From: Propionivibrio dicarboxylicus | GTDB taxonomy: Bacteria > Pseudomonadota > Gammaproteobacteria > Burkholderiales > Rhodocyclaceae | DNA: 64,000 bases | Assembly: GCF_900099695.1 (NCBI RefSeq) | Contig: NZ_FNCY01000001.1 | Location: 1-64,000, forward strand | Reading direction: 5' to 3' | Part shown: positions 17,972 to 27,792 of the stretch, in pieces | Numbering within the stretch: the stretch's first letter is position 1 | Layout of the letters: each line of letters starts with the position of its first letter | The notes under the pieces: model-generated | What the model was told of the DNA's origin: nothing | The model's database searches: none | What the model saw: the letters and a program-made list of their open reading frames with translations, nothing else | Made by a program: the position numbers and the translations under genes

Positions 17972-18316
17972 CTAAAACAACTTTTCTTGCGACGCCAGCG
18001 CCGCATCAAGTTGCGCCTCCATGTCCTGAATTCTACGCATTAGCGCCGCGATGTCCACTCCTGTTTCCGACTCCGCGGTCAGTTGCGGCGTATCGGCCGA
18101 CGCCTTCAGGTTAAGATGTTCGTGCGCGATGTTGAGCGCCGCCATGACGGCGATCCGCTCGGAAATATTGCTGCGCGTCTTTTCGGCGATCTCGTGCATC
18201 TTGCCATCGACAAACGCCACGGCCGCCTGCAGCGCCTCGCGCTCTTCGGGAGGACAGGCGACCCGGTATTCCTTACCGAGCAGAACGATATCGAGAAAGG
18301 TCACGTCGTTGGGCAT
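17972..18316 (-). CDS. zapA: Cell division protein ZapA
   Basis: The protein has 114 aa. The N-terminal part (FLDIVLLGKEYRVACPPEER) is the family head domain, followed by a long helix (VDGKMHEIAEKT, AVMAALNIAHEHL) that forms the coiled coil. ZapA bundles FtsZ filaments at the division ring. The gene follows the ZapB-like gene by 3 bases and precedes 6S RNA, the conserved order in this group. Translation starts at MPNDVTF. Confidence 0.9.
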   Translation of the reverse strand: MPNDVTFLDIVLLGKEYRVACPPEEREALQAAVAFVDGKMHEIAEKTRSNISERIAVMAALNIAHEHLNLKASADTPQLTAESETGVDIAALMRRIQDMEAQLDAALASQEKLF

Positions 18317-18319
18317 AGG

Positions 18320-18529
18320 CTAGGCGTCGGGCGTTTTCGATTCAGGAAGTTGCTGGACAAGCTGCTCGATCCGCTCGCAGGCCGCAGCCATGCGCGCCGC
18401 CATCTCCTCGCGTTCGGCCTCGGCCGTAACGAGTTGTTGTCGGAGCTGCAGATTCTCGGCGCGCAACGCAGCGTTCAGCCCGACGATCTGGCCAATTTTA
18501 CGTTCAAGCGCATCGAGCTCGTTTTTCAT
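18320..18529 (-). CDS. ZapB-like coiled-coil protein (TIGR02449 family)
   Basis: A 69-aa protein that is almost entirely one coiled coil, with leucines and hydrophobic heptads in LDALERKIGQIVGLNAALRAENLQLRQQL. The family is found directly upstream of zapA in many beta- and gammaproteobacteria, and is thought to act with ZapA in division. The start ATG at 18529 sits only 7 bases after a strong TATAGT -10 box, so the transcript would begin at or next to the start codon. Confidence 0.85.
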   Translation of the reverse strand: MKNELDALERKIGQIVGLNAALRAENLQLRQQLVTAEAEREEMAARMAAACERIEQLVQQLPESKTPDA

Positions 18530-18536
18530 GGCACGG

Positions 18537-18566
18537 ACTATAGTTTCAAAAACCTAGAGAAGTCAA
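18537..18566 (-). promoter_or_regulatory. Sigma-70 promoter of the ZapB-like/zapA/6S block
   Basis: On the minus strand TTGACT (18566-18561) and TATAGT (18542-18537) are separated by 18 bases. The expected start of transcription is at about 18530, at the A of the ATG (18529) or one base before it, which implies a leaderless message. Confidence 0.7.
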
Positions 18567-18627
18567 GGGTTAAGCGTCCAATCTTATTCCAAAGTCGCAA
18601 ACCACCCCACGGTTCGATGCTTCACGG

Positions 18628-19047
18628 CTAACGCCACGACGATAGAGGACGCCCTTCGCCGACCCAGCCCGCCAAGCCTCGCTCCAGATGGTAGACCGTC
18701 CGGTAGCGTGCCTGTTCCGACAAAAAGCGCGAAGCCTCGCGCGTCCGGTTGCCGCTGCGACAGACCAGGATCAACGGCCGGTCGGGCGGCGCAATCCGGC
18801 GAGCCTGTTCGAGCCATGCAGACGGATTGGCTTGCCCGCGCTCATCGAAGAATGTCAGCGTCCGACTACCGGCGATGATGCCGGTCGAGCGCCATTCGCC
18901 CTCGGTGCGGATATCGACGAGCGGGACCCCTTTTTCCATCAGCCGCGCAAGCGTCGCGTTGTCGACCGGAATAACCTCGGCGAACGCCGTCATCGACAGC
19001 ACCGCCATCCAGCCCAACACCAGAAGCCTCATCAACAACCGCCCCAT
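18628..19047 (-). CDS. Rhodanese-like domain protein, exported
   Basis: The protein has 139 aa, with a signal peptide (MRLLVLGWMAVLSMTAFA) followed by one rhodanese domain. The active-site loop is CRSGNR, with catalytic cysteine in VCRSGNRT, and VDIRTEGEW marks the N-terminal half. The predicted role is sulfane-sulfur handling in the periplasm; the substrate is not known. The ATG at 19047 follows GGAGG by four bases; the ATG at 19032 is an alternative. It lies 13 bases after the hybrid histidine kinase and may be its operon partner. Confidence 0.82.
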   Translation of the reverse strand: MGRLLMRLLVLGWMAVLSMTAFAEVIPVDNATLARLMEKGVPLVDIRTEGEWRSTGIIAGSRTLTFFDERGQANPSAWLEQARRIAPPDRPLILVCRSGNRTREASRFLSEQARYRTVYHLERGLAGWVGEGRPLSSWR

Positions 19048-19060
19048 CACGCCTCCAAAT

Positions 19061-21985
19061 CTAGGGTTTGTTCATCGCAACGAGCTGCGCCAGTGTATTG
19101 CGCGCCTTTTCGAAATCATAACCGCGGATCTGCCGCCCCAATGGCTCGACCGCCTCGCCGAAGGCCGCCGACAGCTGCTCGGCGTGCTGCTCGAACAAGG
19201 CGACGGCGGCGATGTCGGCATCGGCAACCAACACGTCGAGTTCGGCCAGAAGCTCCGGCAACGGGATCGTCGCCGCACCCGCGGCGCTCGCGACCGACCG
19301 GCGCTTCTGCGGCAGCGTCGCCGTCAGCGCGGCAAAGGCCGCGTCGATCGCCGCCATGTCGGCCTGCACATCGGCGCCGGCGAGATCGACGCGGTCATCC
19401 TTGCGCAGCAGTGCGACGAGCCGTTCCGCCGGCGCGGCAACGGCTTCGACCCCCAGGGTCGCCGCGGTCCCCTTGAGCGCATGCACCACGAAAATTGCAC
19501 CCTCACGGTCCGCCACGGCCAGGCAATCACCCAACTTGGCCGCATCCCGGCCATGGCGCTCGACGAAATCGCCGAGCAGGCGAATGTATTTGGCGCTGTT
19601 CCCGCCGACCATCGACAAGCCGTGGCCGACGTCCATGGCCGTCTGCTCGGACAGGCGCAACAGGCACTCGAGGTCGGCCGGATCGGCGGCGACCGCCTTC
19701 GGTGCCACTTCGAACGGCACCCCGGCGTCCTCCACACCGGCGGGCAGCCACAGCAGAACGCTGCGGAAGAGATTTTCCGGATCGACCGGCTTGGAGATGA
19801 AATCGTTCATGCCGGCGTCCTCGCACGCGAGACGATCCTCGTCGAAGACATTGGCCGTCATCGCCAGAATCGGCACGTCACGATAGCCGGGCAAACGCCG
19901 GATCGCCTGCGTCGCTTCCAGACCGTTCATCCTCGGCATCTGCATGTCCATCAGGATCAGGTCGTAAGAGGCCTCGCGCGCTTTTTCCACGGCCTGCAGC
20001 CCATCTTCCGCGGCATCGACCTTGAGCCCGACACCGCTCAGCAAATCGAAGGCCACTTCGCGATTGATCGCCGTATCCTCGACCAGAAGAACGTGCGCGT
20101 CGACACGGCGTTTGCGCAAGGACATCTCGGCTTCGCCGGTGCGCGTCTTGGTCATGGTCGCCGGCCGATCCGGCGGACCACGCCGCAAACGCGCCGTAAA
20201 CCAGAAGGTGCTGCCTTCGCCCACACGACTGTCCGCCCCGGCCTCACCGCCCATCAGCGTCGCCAGCCGCTGCGAGATCACGAGACCGAGACCGGTTCCG
20301 CCAAACTTCCGCGTCGTCGACGAATCGGCCTGCTCGAACACCTGGAATAACCGCCCGAGCTGGTCCGGCTCGATGCCGATACCGGTATCGACCACATCGA
20401 AGCGGACGCATAGCGCTTCGCCCTGCGTTTCCAGCACGCGCGCGCGGAGTGTGATCGTGCCGCGATCGGTAAATTTCACTGCATTGCTGGCGAAGTTGAG
20501 CAGCGCCTGGCGCAAGCGCGTCGGATCGCCGCGCAGCCAGACCGGGACGTCGCCGTGATCCAGCGTCACCGCCAGTCCTTTTTCCCGCGCACTCAAGCCG
20601 ATGATCGAACCGACGCTATCGATGACCGATGACAAATGGAAAATCGTGTCTTCGAGTTGCAAGCGATCCGCCTCGATCTTCGACAAGTCGAGAATGTCGT
20701 TGAGCACCGCGAGCAAATGCCGGCTCGCGTCGTCGATCTTGTCGAGCCGCGCCGCCTGCACCGGCGAGGTCTCGCTGCGGCGGAGCAAGTGCGTCAGCCC
20801 GATGATGGCGTTGATCGGCGTCCGGATCTCGTGGCTCATGTTGGCCAGGAAAGCGCTCTTGGCCTGGTTCGCCGTTTCGGCCTGACGCTGCGCCGCCTGC
20901 AGTTCCTGCGTACGCAGGGCGACCAGTTCCTCGAGGTGGTTGCGATAACGATCGAGTTCCTCGCCGATTCGCTTTTTCTCGGTCGTATCTTCCTTGATCG
21001 CGACAAAGTGGGTCACGCTGCCGTCGGCTTGCCGCAAGGGCGCGATCAGGGCGAATTCGACGAATTCACGCCCATCCTTCGTCCGGTTGATGAATTCACC
21101 CTTCCACGCATTGCCGGCAGTGATGGCGGCCCACATCGCCTCGTAGGTCTCGGGCGGCGTCTTGCCCGATTTCAGGACGCGCATGTTCTGCCCGATGAGG
21201 TCGGCACGCGCATACCCGGTACAGTCGAGGAAGGCCTGGTTGACGTACTCGATGCGCGCCTCGATGTCGGTGATGACGATACTGCCCGGACTCTGCTCGA
21301 TCGCCAACGACAGCTTGCGCAATTGCGCCTCGTCGCGCAGACGGTCGGTGATATCGCGGGAGATGCCAAAAACGCCGACCACCGTTCCGTCGGCGTCGCG
21401 CATCGGTCCTTTGGTCGCCAGGAACGTCCGCATTCCGACCGAGGTCATCAGCGACACCTCGAACTCCATGACCCGATTGGTTTGCATGACGGTGAGATCT
21501 TCTCTGCGCAAGGCGGCGGCGCCTTCGACGGTATGCAGTTCGTTATCGTCGTGCCCGAGTATCTCCTTCTCCGGCCGCCCGATCGAGGCCGCCAGACTCG
21601 AATTCACGAACTCGTAACGACCGGCGCAATCCTTCACGAACACCAGATCGGTCGTGTTGGCCGCGAGCATCTCCAGCAGGCGCACGGCGCGCTGACGGTC
21701 GCGTTGCGCATCGAGCTCGGACGCCATCGAATCGAACAAACGTCGATGCGTCCGGGTGATCAACTGCAGCAGCAACAGCGAGGTCACGCCCACGAACAAC
21801 CAGCCCTTGGCGATATTGGCCGCCGAGATCAGCGCGGAATCGCTGAACAGGAAAAACACCAAGCGATCCGACAGCAGAATCCAGAGGCAGGAAAAAACCG
21901 CGTAAAGCAGCACGATTCGCAACGCGCCGCCGTTTCTCCCGAATGCCGACCACCACGCCATCAGCGTTCTCCCAATGGAAAACAT
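19061..21985 (-). CDS. Hybrid sensor histidine kinase (PAS-PAS-HisKA-HATPase-REC-HPt)
   Basis: A 974-aa protein. Two N-terminal membrane helices (about residues 22-42 and 58-78) are followed by two PAS domains (about 105-220 and 225-340). The kinase has H-box [11 protein letters not shown] and ATP-binding motifs including [13 protein letters not shown] receiver domain (phospho-aspartate in [13 protein letters not shown]) and a C-terminal HPt domain ([12 protein letters not shown]) complete a full phosphorelay in one chain. No dedicated output regulator is adjacent. It starts 45 bases after nudC and is followed by the rhodanese gene. The signal sensed is unknown. Confidence 0.9.
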   Translation of the reverse strand: MFSIGRTLMAWWSAFGRNGGALRIVLLYAVFSCLWILLSDRLVFFLFSDSALISAANIAKGWLFVGVTSLLLLQLITRTHRRLFDSMASELDAQRDRQRAVRLLEMLAANTTDLVFVKDCAGRYEFVNSSLAASIGRPEKEILGHDDNELHTVEGAAALRREDLTVMQTNRVMEFEVSLMTSVGMRTFLATKGPMRDADGTVVGVFGISRDITDRLRDEAQLRKLSLAIEQSPGSIVITDIEARIEYVNQAFLDCTGYARADLIGQNMRVLKSGKTPPETYEAMWAAITAGNAWKGEFINRTKDGREFVEFALIAPLRQADGSVTHFVAIKEDTTEKKRIGEELDRYRNHLEELVALRTQELQAAQRQAETANQAKSAFLANMSHEIRTPINAIIGLTHLLRRSETSPVQAARLDKIDDASRHLLAVLNDILDLSKIEADRLQLEDTIFHLSSVIDSVGSIIGLSAREKGLAVTLDHGDVPVWLRGDPTRLRQALLNFASNAVKFTDRGTITLRARVLETQGEALCVRFDVVDTGIGIEPDQLGRLFQVFEQADSSTTRKFGGTGLGLVISQRLATLMGGEAGADSRVGEGSTFWFTARLRRGPPDRPATMTKTRTGEAEMSLRKRRVDAHVLLVEDTAINREVAFDLLSGVGLKVDAAEDGLQAVEKAREASYDLILMDMQMPRMNGLEATQAIRRLPGYRDVPILAMTANVFDEDRLACEDAGMNDFISKPVDPENLFRSVLLWLPAGVEDAGVPFEVAPKAVAADPADLECLLRLSEQTAMDVGHGLSMVGGNSAKYIRLLGDFVERHGRDAAKLGDCLAVADREGAIFVVHALKGTAATLGVEAVAAPAERLVALLRKDDRVDLAGADVQADMAAIDAAFAALTATLPQKRRSVASAAGAATIPLPELLAELDVLVADADIAAVALFEQHAEQLSAAFGEAVEPLGRQIRGYDFEKARNTLAQLVAMNKP

Positions 21986-22030
21986 GCGCTCGCTTGTCCT
22001 GGCATCCAGGCCACCGTCATTGACGCCGCG

Positions 22031-22846
22031 TCAGCGCTCAAGCCCGGCCAAACGACGGCAGCCGGCATCGATGAGACGCCGCGAGATACTCACCGGGTCA
22101 GGCAAGGTCGGCAAGGCATCGAGCGAGAACCAGTCGGCCGCTTCGATCTCGCTCGGATCCGGCGTGATCGTGCCGCTCGCATAGTCGGCAAAAAAGGCCA
22201 GCATCAGGGAGTCGGGGAAGGGCCAGGGCTGGCTCTGGAAATAACGCAGGTTGGTGATTTCGATCCCGACTTCTTCGCGCACTTCACGCACCGCGCATTG
22301 CTCCAGCGTTTCACCGGCCTCGACGAACCCGGCCAACGCACTGAACACGCCCGGCCGAAAATGCGGGCTGCGCGCCAATAACAGGCGATCGCCACGCGTG
22401 ACCAGCACCATCACCGCCGGGGATATCCGCGGATACGCCAGCAGGCCGCAGGCCGGACATTCCATCGCAAACTCGGTTGTCTTCTTGACGGTCGGCGTCG
22501 CGCACCGTCCGCAATGGCGGTGATTACGCTGCCAGTCGAGTAACAAGCTCCCCCGCCCGGCCAGGGCAAACGCCTCGGCGCCGGCAACGCCGAATACCTC
22601 GCGCAAACCGGTCAGTTCGCCGGAAAGGTTGTCCGGCGTCGCGTCGACATCGGCGGCATAACAGGGCTGTCCCTGCCAATCGCCGACCCGCAGGGCACCG
22701 CCAGGATTGCCAACATCGGCGGCGACGGCATACGGGAAACACTCTTCCGGCGACACACCGCCCCGCACGAGTATCCGACCACCGCACCGCAGTATCCAAT
22801 AGGCTGCTTTTTCGTTCATTCGTCGTTCATCCGCCATTCCCGCCAT
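22031..22846 (-). CDS. nudC: NADH pyrophosphatase NudC
   Basis: A 271-aa Nudix hydrolase that cleaves NADH and removes NAD caps from RNA. A zinc ribbon (HCGRC, then CPACG) precedes the Nudix box GFVEAGETLEQC...REVREEVGIE. The NudC-type SQPWPFP motif appears here as SQPWPFPDSLM, which separates it from other Nudix enzymes. The start at 22846 has AAGGG 6 nt upstream; ATGs at 22837 and 22819 are possible. It heads the minus-strand run that continues with the hybrid kinase. Confidence 0.93.
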   Translation of the reverse strand: MAGMADERRMNEKAAYWILRCGGRILVRGGVSPEECFPYAVAADVGNPGGALRVGDWQGQPCYAADVDATPDNLSGELTGLREVFGVAGAEAFALAGRGSLLLDWQRNHRHCGRCATPTVKKTTEFAMECPACGLLAYPRISPAVMVLVTRGDRLLLARSPHFRPGVFSALAGFVEAGETLEQCAVREVREEVGIEITNLRYFQSQPWPFPDSLMLAFFADYASGTITPDPSEIEAADWFSLDALPTLPDPVSISRRLIDAGCRRLAGLER

Positions 22847-23014
22847 CAGCGACCCTTACCCGTCCGGCGACGGGAATGTACCCGATTGTCATCTGAAACA
22901 GCGAGCAGTTCGTCATTGTAGCCACAACCCGGCAGCGCCGTCCGTAATTCTGCGTGCCCGTCGCGACACCTCAACCAAAGCACGTTCCAACGCCACCGAA
23001 CGGCCCTCGTGTTG

Positions 23015-23042
23015 TTGACAACGGTTCTCATTACGATAAAAA
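23015..23042 (+). promoter_or_regulatory. Promoter of the ftr iron operon
   Basis: TTGACA (23015-23020) and TAAAAA (23037-23042) are separated by 16 bases. The expected start of transcription, about 23049, falls inside the Fur box that follows. Confidence 0.65.
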
Positions 23043-23047
23043 TACAC

Positions 23048-23064
23048 ATGAGAACGATTCTCAT
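23048..23064 (+). promoter_or_regulatory. Fur box
   Basis: A perfect 7-3-7 inverted repeat, ATGAGAA CGA TTCTCAT, a close match to the Fur consensus core found in proteobacteria. It covers the predicted transcription start of ftrA. An extra half-site-like stretch (TTCTCATTACGATAA, from 23025) lies upstream. Iron-loaded Fur is expected to repress the operon. Confidence 0.85.
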
Positions 23065-23126
23065 ATAACCAAGATGCGTGCAGCCGTCCCGATTCATCTG
23101 CCACGCCGCCTTTCCGGAGAAATTCC

Positions 23127-23672
23127 ATGCAAATCATCAAGAAAACCCTGGCCACAGCCAGTCTTGCCGTCATCCTCGCGACCCCGGCGCTTGCCCTCGA
23201 ATATCCGATCGGCGTCCCGCAGCAACGCGCCGGCATGGAAATCGCAGCCGTCTATCTGCAACCGATCGAGATGGAACCCGACGGCATGATGCGCAAGGTC
23301 GCCGACTCCGATATCCACATCGAGGCCGACATTCATGCGTTGGCCAACAATCCGAACGGCTTCGAGGAAGGCGCCTGGATTCCCTATCTCGTCGTCAAGT
23401 ACGAAGTTGCCAAGATCGGCAGCGATTACAAGGTCGCCGGCGACTTCATGCCGATGGTCGCCAACGACGGGCCGCACTACGGCGAAAACATCAAGCTGGC
23501 AGGGCCGGGCAAGTACAAGGTCAAATACACGATTCTGCCGCCGAGCGAAAACCGGCACGCCCATTTCGGCCGCCACACCGACCGGGCGACCGGCGTACGC
23601 CCCTGGTTCAAGCCGTTCGAGGTCGAGTATGAATTCACTTACGTCGGCATCGGCAAGAAGGGCGGGTACTGA
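23127..23672 (+). CDS. ftrA: Periplasmic P19-type iron-binding protein (FtrA/FetP)
   Basis: The protein has 181 aa, with a signal peptide to about residue 23 (PALALEYPIG). It contains metal-site features of the P19 family: the acidic QPIEMEP start, GMEIAAV, DIHIEADIHA (two histidines) and the end HFGRHTDR. P19 dimers bind copper and ferric or ferrous iron in the periplasm and feed an FTR1-type permease. It lies first in the operon, directly after the Fur box. Confidence 0.9.
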   Translation: MQIIKKTLATASLAVILATPALALEYPIGVPQQRAGMEIAAVYLQPIEMEPDGMMRKVADSDIHIEADIHALANNPNGFEEGAWIPYLVVKYEVAKIGSDYKVAGDFMPMVANDGPHYGENIKLAGPGKYKVKYTILPPSENRHAHFGRHTDRATGVRPWFKPFEVEYEFTYVGIGKKGGY

Positions 23673-23674
23673 GC

Positions 23675-25159
23675 ATGCACGCCCCACGACTGAACCGCCT
23701 GGCGACGACACTGCTCGTCGTCGGCCTCACTGCGCCGGCCTGGGCAGCGACGCCTGAAGCGGCCGCCTTGGAAAAACTCGTCGCCCGACTCGAAGCACTG
23801 GAGAGCCGCAACGCCGACCTCGAAAAACAGGTGCGTTCGCTGCGCGGTGAAAACGAACGCATCAACGCGGCGCTCGACAGCCCGCTGCTCTCCGAAAGCG
23901 AACCCGAGCTGACCGTCCGCTTGAAAGCCGTCGAGAAGGATGCGCTGAACATGAAGAAGGCCGCCAAAATCGCCGAAGGGCTCGACGGCATCAAGGTCGG
24001 CGCCTCGCTGGCGACGGTCATTCAGCACGCCAGCGGCTTGCCGCAAGGCATGGATGGCAGCAGCAGCCAACTCAACTACCGCGCCGACGTCTCGGTCGAG
24101 TTGCCCCTGGCGCCGCTCGGCGACATTGAGCACAAGCTCTTCGCCCACGTGCGCTTGGGCCAGGGCCTCGGACTCAACTCGGCCTTTTCCAACCTCGGCA
24201 GCTTCGCCAACACGCCGAACGCGCTCGCCTTCCGCGCTTCCGGCGCCAGCCCCGACGACTCGGTGGCGATCCTCGGACAGGCCTGGTACCGCGCCGCGAT
24301 TCCCTTGCCTTTCCTCGGCTTCAAGCCCTACTCGCGGGAAACGCTGGAACTCACCTTCGGCAAGATGGACATCTTCGGCTTCTTCGACCAGAACACCGCC
24401 GCCGGCGACGAGTCGCGGCAATTCCTCAACTCGCTGTTCGTGCACAACCCGCTGCTCGACGCCGGACGCGAAGTGGGCGTCGACGCCAACGGTTTCCAGC
24501 CGGGCTTTGTCGCTTCCTACCTCAACTACTTCAACAAGATCGAACCGTGGCGCCTGTCCTTCGGCGTCTTCGGCACCGGCGCGCGCGGCGCCAACTACCA
24601 GCGCAGCCTGACCGCGCCGCTGACGATGGTCCAGGCCGAAAAGCAGCTCAAGCTCTTCGACAGCCGACCGGGCAACTACCGGATCTACGCCTGGAACCGC
24701 AGCCAGGGCGTCGACTTCGACAGCACGATGGCCAAGCACACCGGCGTCGGCGCGTCGCTCGACCAGCGCGTCGGCGACGGCATCAACCTGTTCGCCCGTT
24801 ACGGCAAGATGCTCAAGGGCGAACTGACCTTCAACCGGGCCAGCACCGTCGGCGCCGAATTCTCCGGCGCCTACTGGAATCGCGGCGCCGATGCCATCGG
24901 CATCGCCACGGCAAGGCTGCACGCCGGTAACGCGTATCGGTCGAGCACGGCCACGGCCTGGCTCGACGACGACCACACGATCAGCGCCTTCAGCTACGCG
25001 CCGCAGGGCGCCGAAAAGGTCAGCGAGATCTATTACCGCTACCGCCTGTCGCCGCAGGTCGAGCTGACGCCGGACTTCCAGTACATCACGCAAAGCGGTG
25101 GCAACGCCGACGCCAAACCGATCCGGGTGTTCGCCGTCCGCGCCAACATCGCCTATTGA
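23675..25159 (+). CDS. Outer-membrane porin-like protein with N-terminal coiled coil
   Basis: A 494-aa protein that starts with a signal peptide (VVGLTAPAWA, cleavage about residue 25), then a periplasmic coiled coil (LEKLVARLEALESRNADLEK). The rest shows alternating polar/hydrophobic beta strands and ends in an aromatic residue (NIAY), the usual C-terminal signal for outer-membrane assembly. No specific porin family can be named with confidence; it resembles OprB-like substrate-selective porins. It sits between ftrA and ftrB, two bases after the ftrA stop, and so is likely to let iron or a ligand through the outer membrane. Confidence 0.75.
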   Translation: MHAPRLNRLATTLLVVGLTAPAWAATPEAAALEKLVARLEALESRNADLEKQVRSLRGENERINAALDSPLLSESEPELTVRLKAVEKDALNMKKAAKIAEGLDGIKVGASLATVIQHASGLPQGMDGSSSQLNYRADVSVELPLAPLGDIEHKLFAHVRLGQGLGLNSAFSNLGSFANTPNALAFRASGASPDDSVAILGQAWYRAAIPLPFLGFKPYSRETLELTFGKMDIFGFFDQNTAAGDESRQFLNSLFVHNPLLDAGREVGVDANGFQPGFVASYLNYFNKIEPWRLSFGVFGTGARGANYQRSLTAPLTMVQAEKQLKLFDSRPGNYRIYAWNRSQGVDFDSTMAKHTGVGASLDQRVGDGINLFARYGKMLKGELTFNRASTVGAEFSGAYWNRGADAIGIATARLHAGNAYRSSTATAWLDDDHTISAFSYAPQGAEKVSEIYYRYRLSPQVELTPDFQYITQSGGNADAKPIRVFAVRANIAY

Positions 25160-25169
25160 GAGGACCGTC

Positions 25170-25496
25170 ATGCGCTCCCTGCCATTCCTGTTCGCGGCCC
25201 TCTGCGCAAGCATCGGCGTCCATGCCGACGACATGCCGACCTACTCGTTGCGCGTCAAGGACGGACGCTTCTCGCCGGACACCGTCGAGGTCGTCGCCGG
25301 GCAACGCTTCCGCCTGACCGTCAGCAACGACGGCCCCGGCGCCAGCGAGTTCGAGAGTCTCGAACTGCGCAAGGAACTGGTGCTCGCGCCGGGCGTGACG
25401 CGCAGTCTCGTTTTCGCGCCGATGAAGCCGGGCAGCTACCGCTTCTTCGACGATTTCCACCCGCAGACCGGCCAGGGCCGGATCGTCGCGCGCTGA
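25170..25496 (+). CDS. ftrB: Periplasmic cupredoxin-domain protein (FtrB-like)
   Basis: The protein has 108 aa, with a signal peptide to about residue 20 and a single cupredoxin fold. It carries the EfeO/FtrB-type sequence EFESLELRKE, followed by PGSYRFFDDFHP. Classic type 1 copper cysteine is absent, as in this subfamily. FtrB is believed to oxidise Fe(II) to feed the FTR1 permease. The start is the ATG at 25170, after GAGAGGA; it is followed by ftrC after 24 bases. Confidence 0.8.
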   Translation: MRSLPFLFAALCASIGVHADDMPTYSLRVKDGRFSPDTVEVVAGQRFRLTVSNDGPGASEFESLELRKELVLAPGVTRSLVFAPMKPGSYRFFDDFHPQTGQGRIVAR

Positions 25497-25520
25497 CGAC
25501 AACCGGAAAGGAACACGAAC

Positions 25521-26315
25521 ATGACGAATGTTTTTCTCGTCGTCTGGCGTGAAAGCCTGGAAGCGTGGCTGATCGTCGCCATGCTTTCGGCATGGCTGGG
25601 AGCGAACGACGAAGGGCGACGCGGCCGCATTGCGCTGGCGGGCGGCGTCCTCGCCGGCATCGCTCTGGCCGCGACGCTTGGCTGGGCCATGCTCGACATC
25701 CGCGACGATCTCACCGGCGATGCGCTCGAAGCCTTCCGGATCGCCGCGCTGATCATCGCCGCCGGCATGATTACCCATATGGTCCTGTGGATGCGGCGGC
25801 ATTCGCGCGAGATGAAGACGCGTCTGCACGCCGGACTCGCACACGCCCGGCGCAACGGCGGCCTGTTCGGCGTCGCTCTGGTCGCCGCCCTGGCCGTCGC
25901 GCGTGAAGGGGCCGAAACCGTCGTCTTCCTTTGCGGCCTGGCGCAAGGCATCGACGCCGGCACGCTGACCGTCGGCGCGCTTGGCGGTCTGGTCGCTGCC
26001 GGCGCCACCGCCGGGCTCGCGAACCGCAGCCTCGCACGACTCGACATCGGCCTCGTCCTCCGACTGTCCTCGCTCGCCCTGCTCGTCATCGCCTCGGCGA
26101 TGGCCGTCGCCGCCTGCGACCGCCTGATCGGCACCGGCTGGCTGCCGCCGCTCGTCGATCCGCTCTGGGACAGCGCCTGGCTGGTCGACGACGCCAGCAC
26201 CGCCGGCAAACTGCTGGCCGACTTCGCCGGCTATCGAGCGCGTCCGGCCCTGACCACGCTCGGCGTGTGGTCGCTCTACTGGCTCGCTGTCACCCTGCTT
26301 TGGCGCCGCCGCTAA
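25521..26315 (+). CDS. ftrC: FTR1-family iron permease
   Basis: The protein has 264 aa with about seven membrane helices. Two iron-binding REXXE-like motifs are present: WRESLEAWLI near the N-terminus (residues 9-18) and REGAETVVF (about residue 129). Family members pass Fe(III) across the inner membrane after oxidation of Fe(II). The place in the operon after ftrA and ftrB fits the Brucella/Bordetella FtrABCD system. The start has AAAGGA 10 nt upstream. Confidence 0.92.
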   Translation: MTNVFLVVWRESLEAWLIVAMLSAWLGANDEGRRGRIALAGGVLAGIALAATLGWAMLDIRDDLTGDALEAFRIAALIIAAGMITHMVLWMRRHSREMKTRLHAGLAHARRNGGLFGVALVAALAVAREGAETVVFLCGLAQGIDAGTLTVGALGGLVAAGATAGLANRSLARLDIGLVLRLSSLALLVIASAMAVAACDRLIGTGWLPPLVDPLWDSAWLVDDASTAGKLLADFAGYRARPALTTLGVWSLYWLAVTLLWRRR

Positions 26316-26352
26316 GCAGGACCGAAGCCTCCTTCGCACACAAAGGATCGCC

Positions 26353-27789
26353 ATGTCGCACAAACAAATCGTCATCCCGATCGTCGCCCAAGCGGCCACT
26401 CCCCCCGCCCGCTCGCCCAAGCCTTTCCGTGACGCGATCGAGGCCTTCTTCGTGCGGCATCGCGAACGGCTCGTCTGGGTTCACGCCGCTGCCTTCGTCG
26501 CCTTCGTGCTGATCATCGTGCTGCCGCTGTTTCTCGACGAGGCGCCGGAAACGGCAACGCCGCTGACGCACTTCACCACCTTCGCCAACTACGTGATGTG
26601 GGGTCTGTGGTTCCCGCTCGTTTTCCTCTCGGTGATCTTCACCGGACGCTCCTGGTGCGGCCTCTTTTGTCCGATGGGCGCCGCCTCGGAATGGTTGAAC
26701 AAGATCGGCCCACAAAAGCGCATCCCGGCCTGGCTGCGCTGGGAAGGAACGCCGGCGGTGAGCTTCGTCATCACCACCGTGCTCGGCCAGACCGTCGGCG
26801 TGCGCGACCACCCGGAAGCGGCGGCGGAAATCTTCGGCGGCACCCTGCTGGCCGCACTCGTCATCGGTTATCTCTTCGGCCGAAAAAAGCGCGCCTGGTG
26901 CCGCCACCTTTGCCCGATCGGCCGCCTGCTCGGCCTCTATTCGCGCCTCGGCGCCGTCGAATTCGCGCCGCAGGTACGCCGTCCCGGCCGCGACGCCTAC
27001 AGCCAGAAGGGCGCCTGCCCGACCATGATCGACCTCGTCGGCAAGAACGAATCGCGCCACTGCATCGAATGCTTCCGCTGCGTCAATCCCGAGGCGAAAG
27101 GCAGCGTCCGCATGGAATTCCGCCGCCCCGGCGTCGAAGTCGAAAATATCCGCGACAACCGCGCCAACCCGGCCGAAGCCTGGTTCCTCTTCCTCGATAC
27201 CGGCGTCGCCCTCGGCGCCTTCCTCTGGCTGGTCTTGCCGTCCTACCAGCACCTGCGTCAGTGGGCCGGGGCGACGGCGCTCGAACACGGCTGGAATTGG
27301 CTGCTCGATGTCGGCCCCTCCTGGCTGGTCAGTGTCCATCCGCAACGCGGCGAGGTGTTCTTGTGGCTGGATTTCTTTACAATTAGCGGTTTCATGATCG
27401 CCTGGATGGTCGGTCTGACGACCTTGCTGGCCACCACGACCGGCCTCGCCGCCGCGCTCTCCGGACGCGTCGGCGGCGATGGCAGCTTCGGACGACGCTT
27501 CACCGAGCTTGGTTATCAGTACGCGCCGGTCGCCATGGTTTCGCTGGTGATCGGTCTCGGCGCCATGCTGTTCGACCCGATTCGGGAGACGGCGCTCGGC
27601 ACTGCCGGCGTCCAGGCAGTGAAGGGAATGCTGTTCGTCGTCGGCGCCGCCTGGAGCGTCTGGCTCAGCCAGAAGATCCTCGCCCGGCAAGGCGTGCCGG
27701 CACACTGGCGCTGGCTGCCGGTGCTGCCGGGACTGGCCGGATGCACGATCATCGGCGCTTGCTGGTGGCCCGCCATCTTCGGCGCCTGA
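26353..27789 (+). CDS. ftrD: Membrane polyferredoxin (FtrD-like, NapH/RdxH type)
   Basis: The protein has 478 aa with about seven membrane helices and two membrane-embedded Cys motifs, WCGLFCPMG and WCRHLCPIG, then a cluster in CIECFRCVNP with a cysteine at CPTMI before it. Such proteins carry electrons across or along the membrane. In FtrABCD the role is to accept electrons from iron oxidation. The gene follows ftrC by 37 bases. The length is larger than many NapH homologues because of an added C-terminal helical half. Confidence 0.85.
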   Translation: MSHKQIVIPIVAQAATPPARSPKPFRDAIEAFFVRHRERLVWVHAAAFVAFVLIIVLPLFLDEAPETATPLTHFTTFANYVMWGLWFPLVFLSVIFTGRSWCGLFCPMGAASEWLNKIGPQKRIPAWLRWEGTPAVSFVITTVLGQTVGVRDHPEAAAEIFGGTLLAALVIGYLFGRKKRAWCRHLCPIGRLLGLYSRLGAVEFAPQVRRPGRDAYSQKGACPTMIDLVGKNESRHCIECFRCVNPEAKGSVRMEFRRPGVEVENIRDNRANPAEAWFLFLDTGVALGAFLWLVLPSYQHLRQWAGATALEHGWNWLLDVGPSWLVSVHPQRGEVFLWLDFFTISGFMIAWMVGLTTLLATTTGLAAALSGRVGGDGSFGRRFTELGYQYAPVAMVSLVIGLGAMLFDPIRETALGTAGVQAVKGMLFVVGAAWSVWLSQKILARQGVPAHWRWLPVLPGLAGCTIIGACWWPAIFGA

Positions 27790-27792
27790 ACG

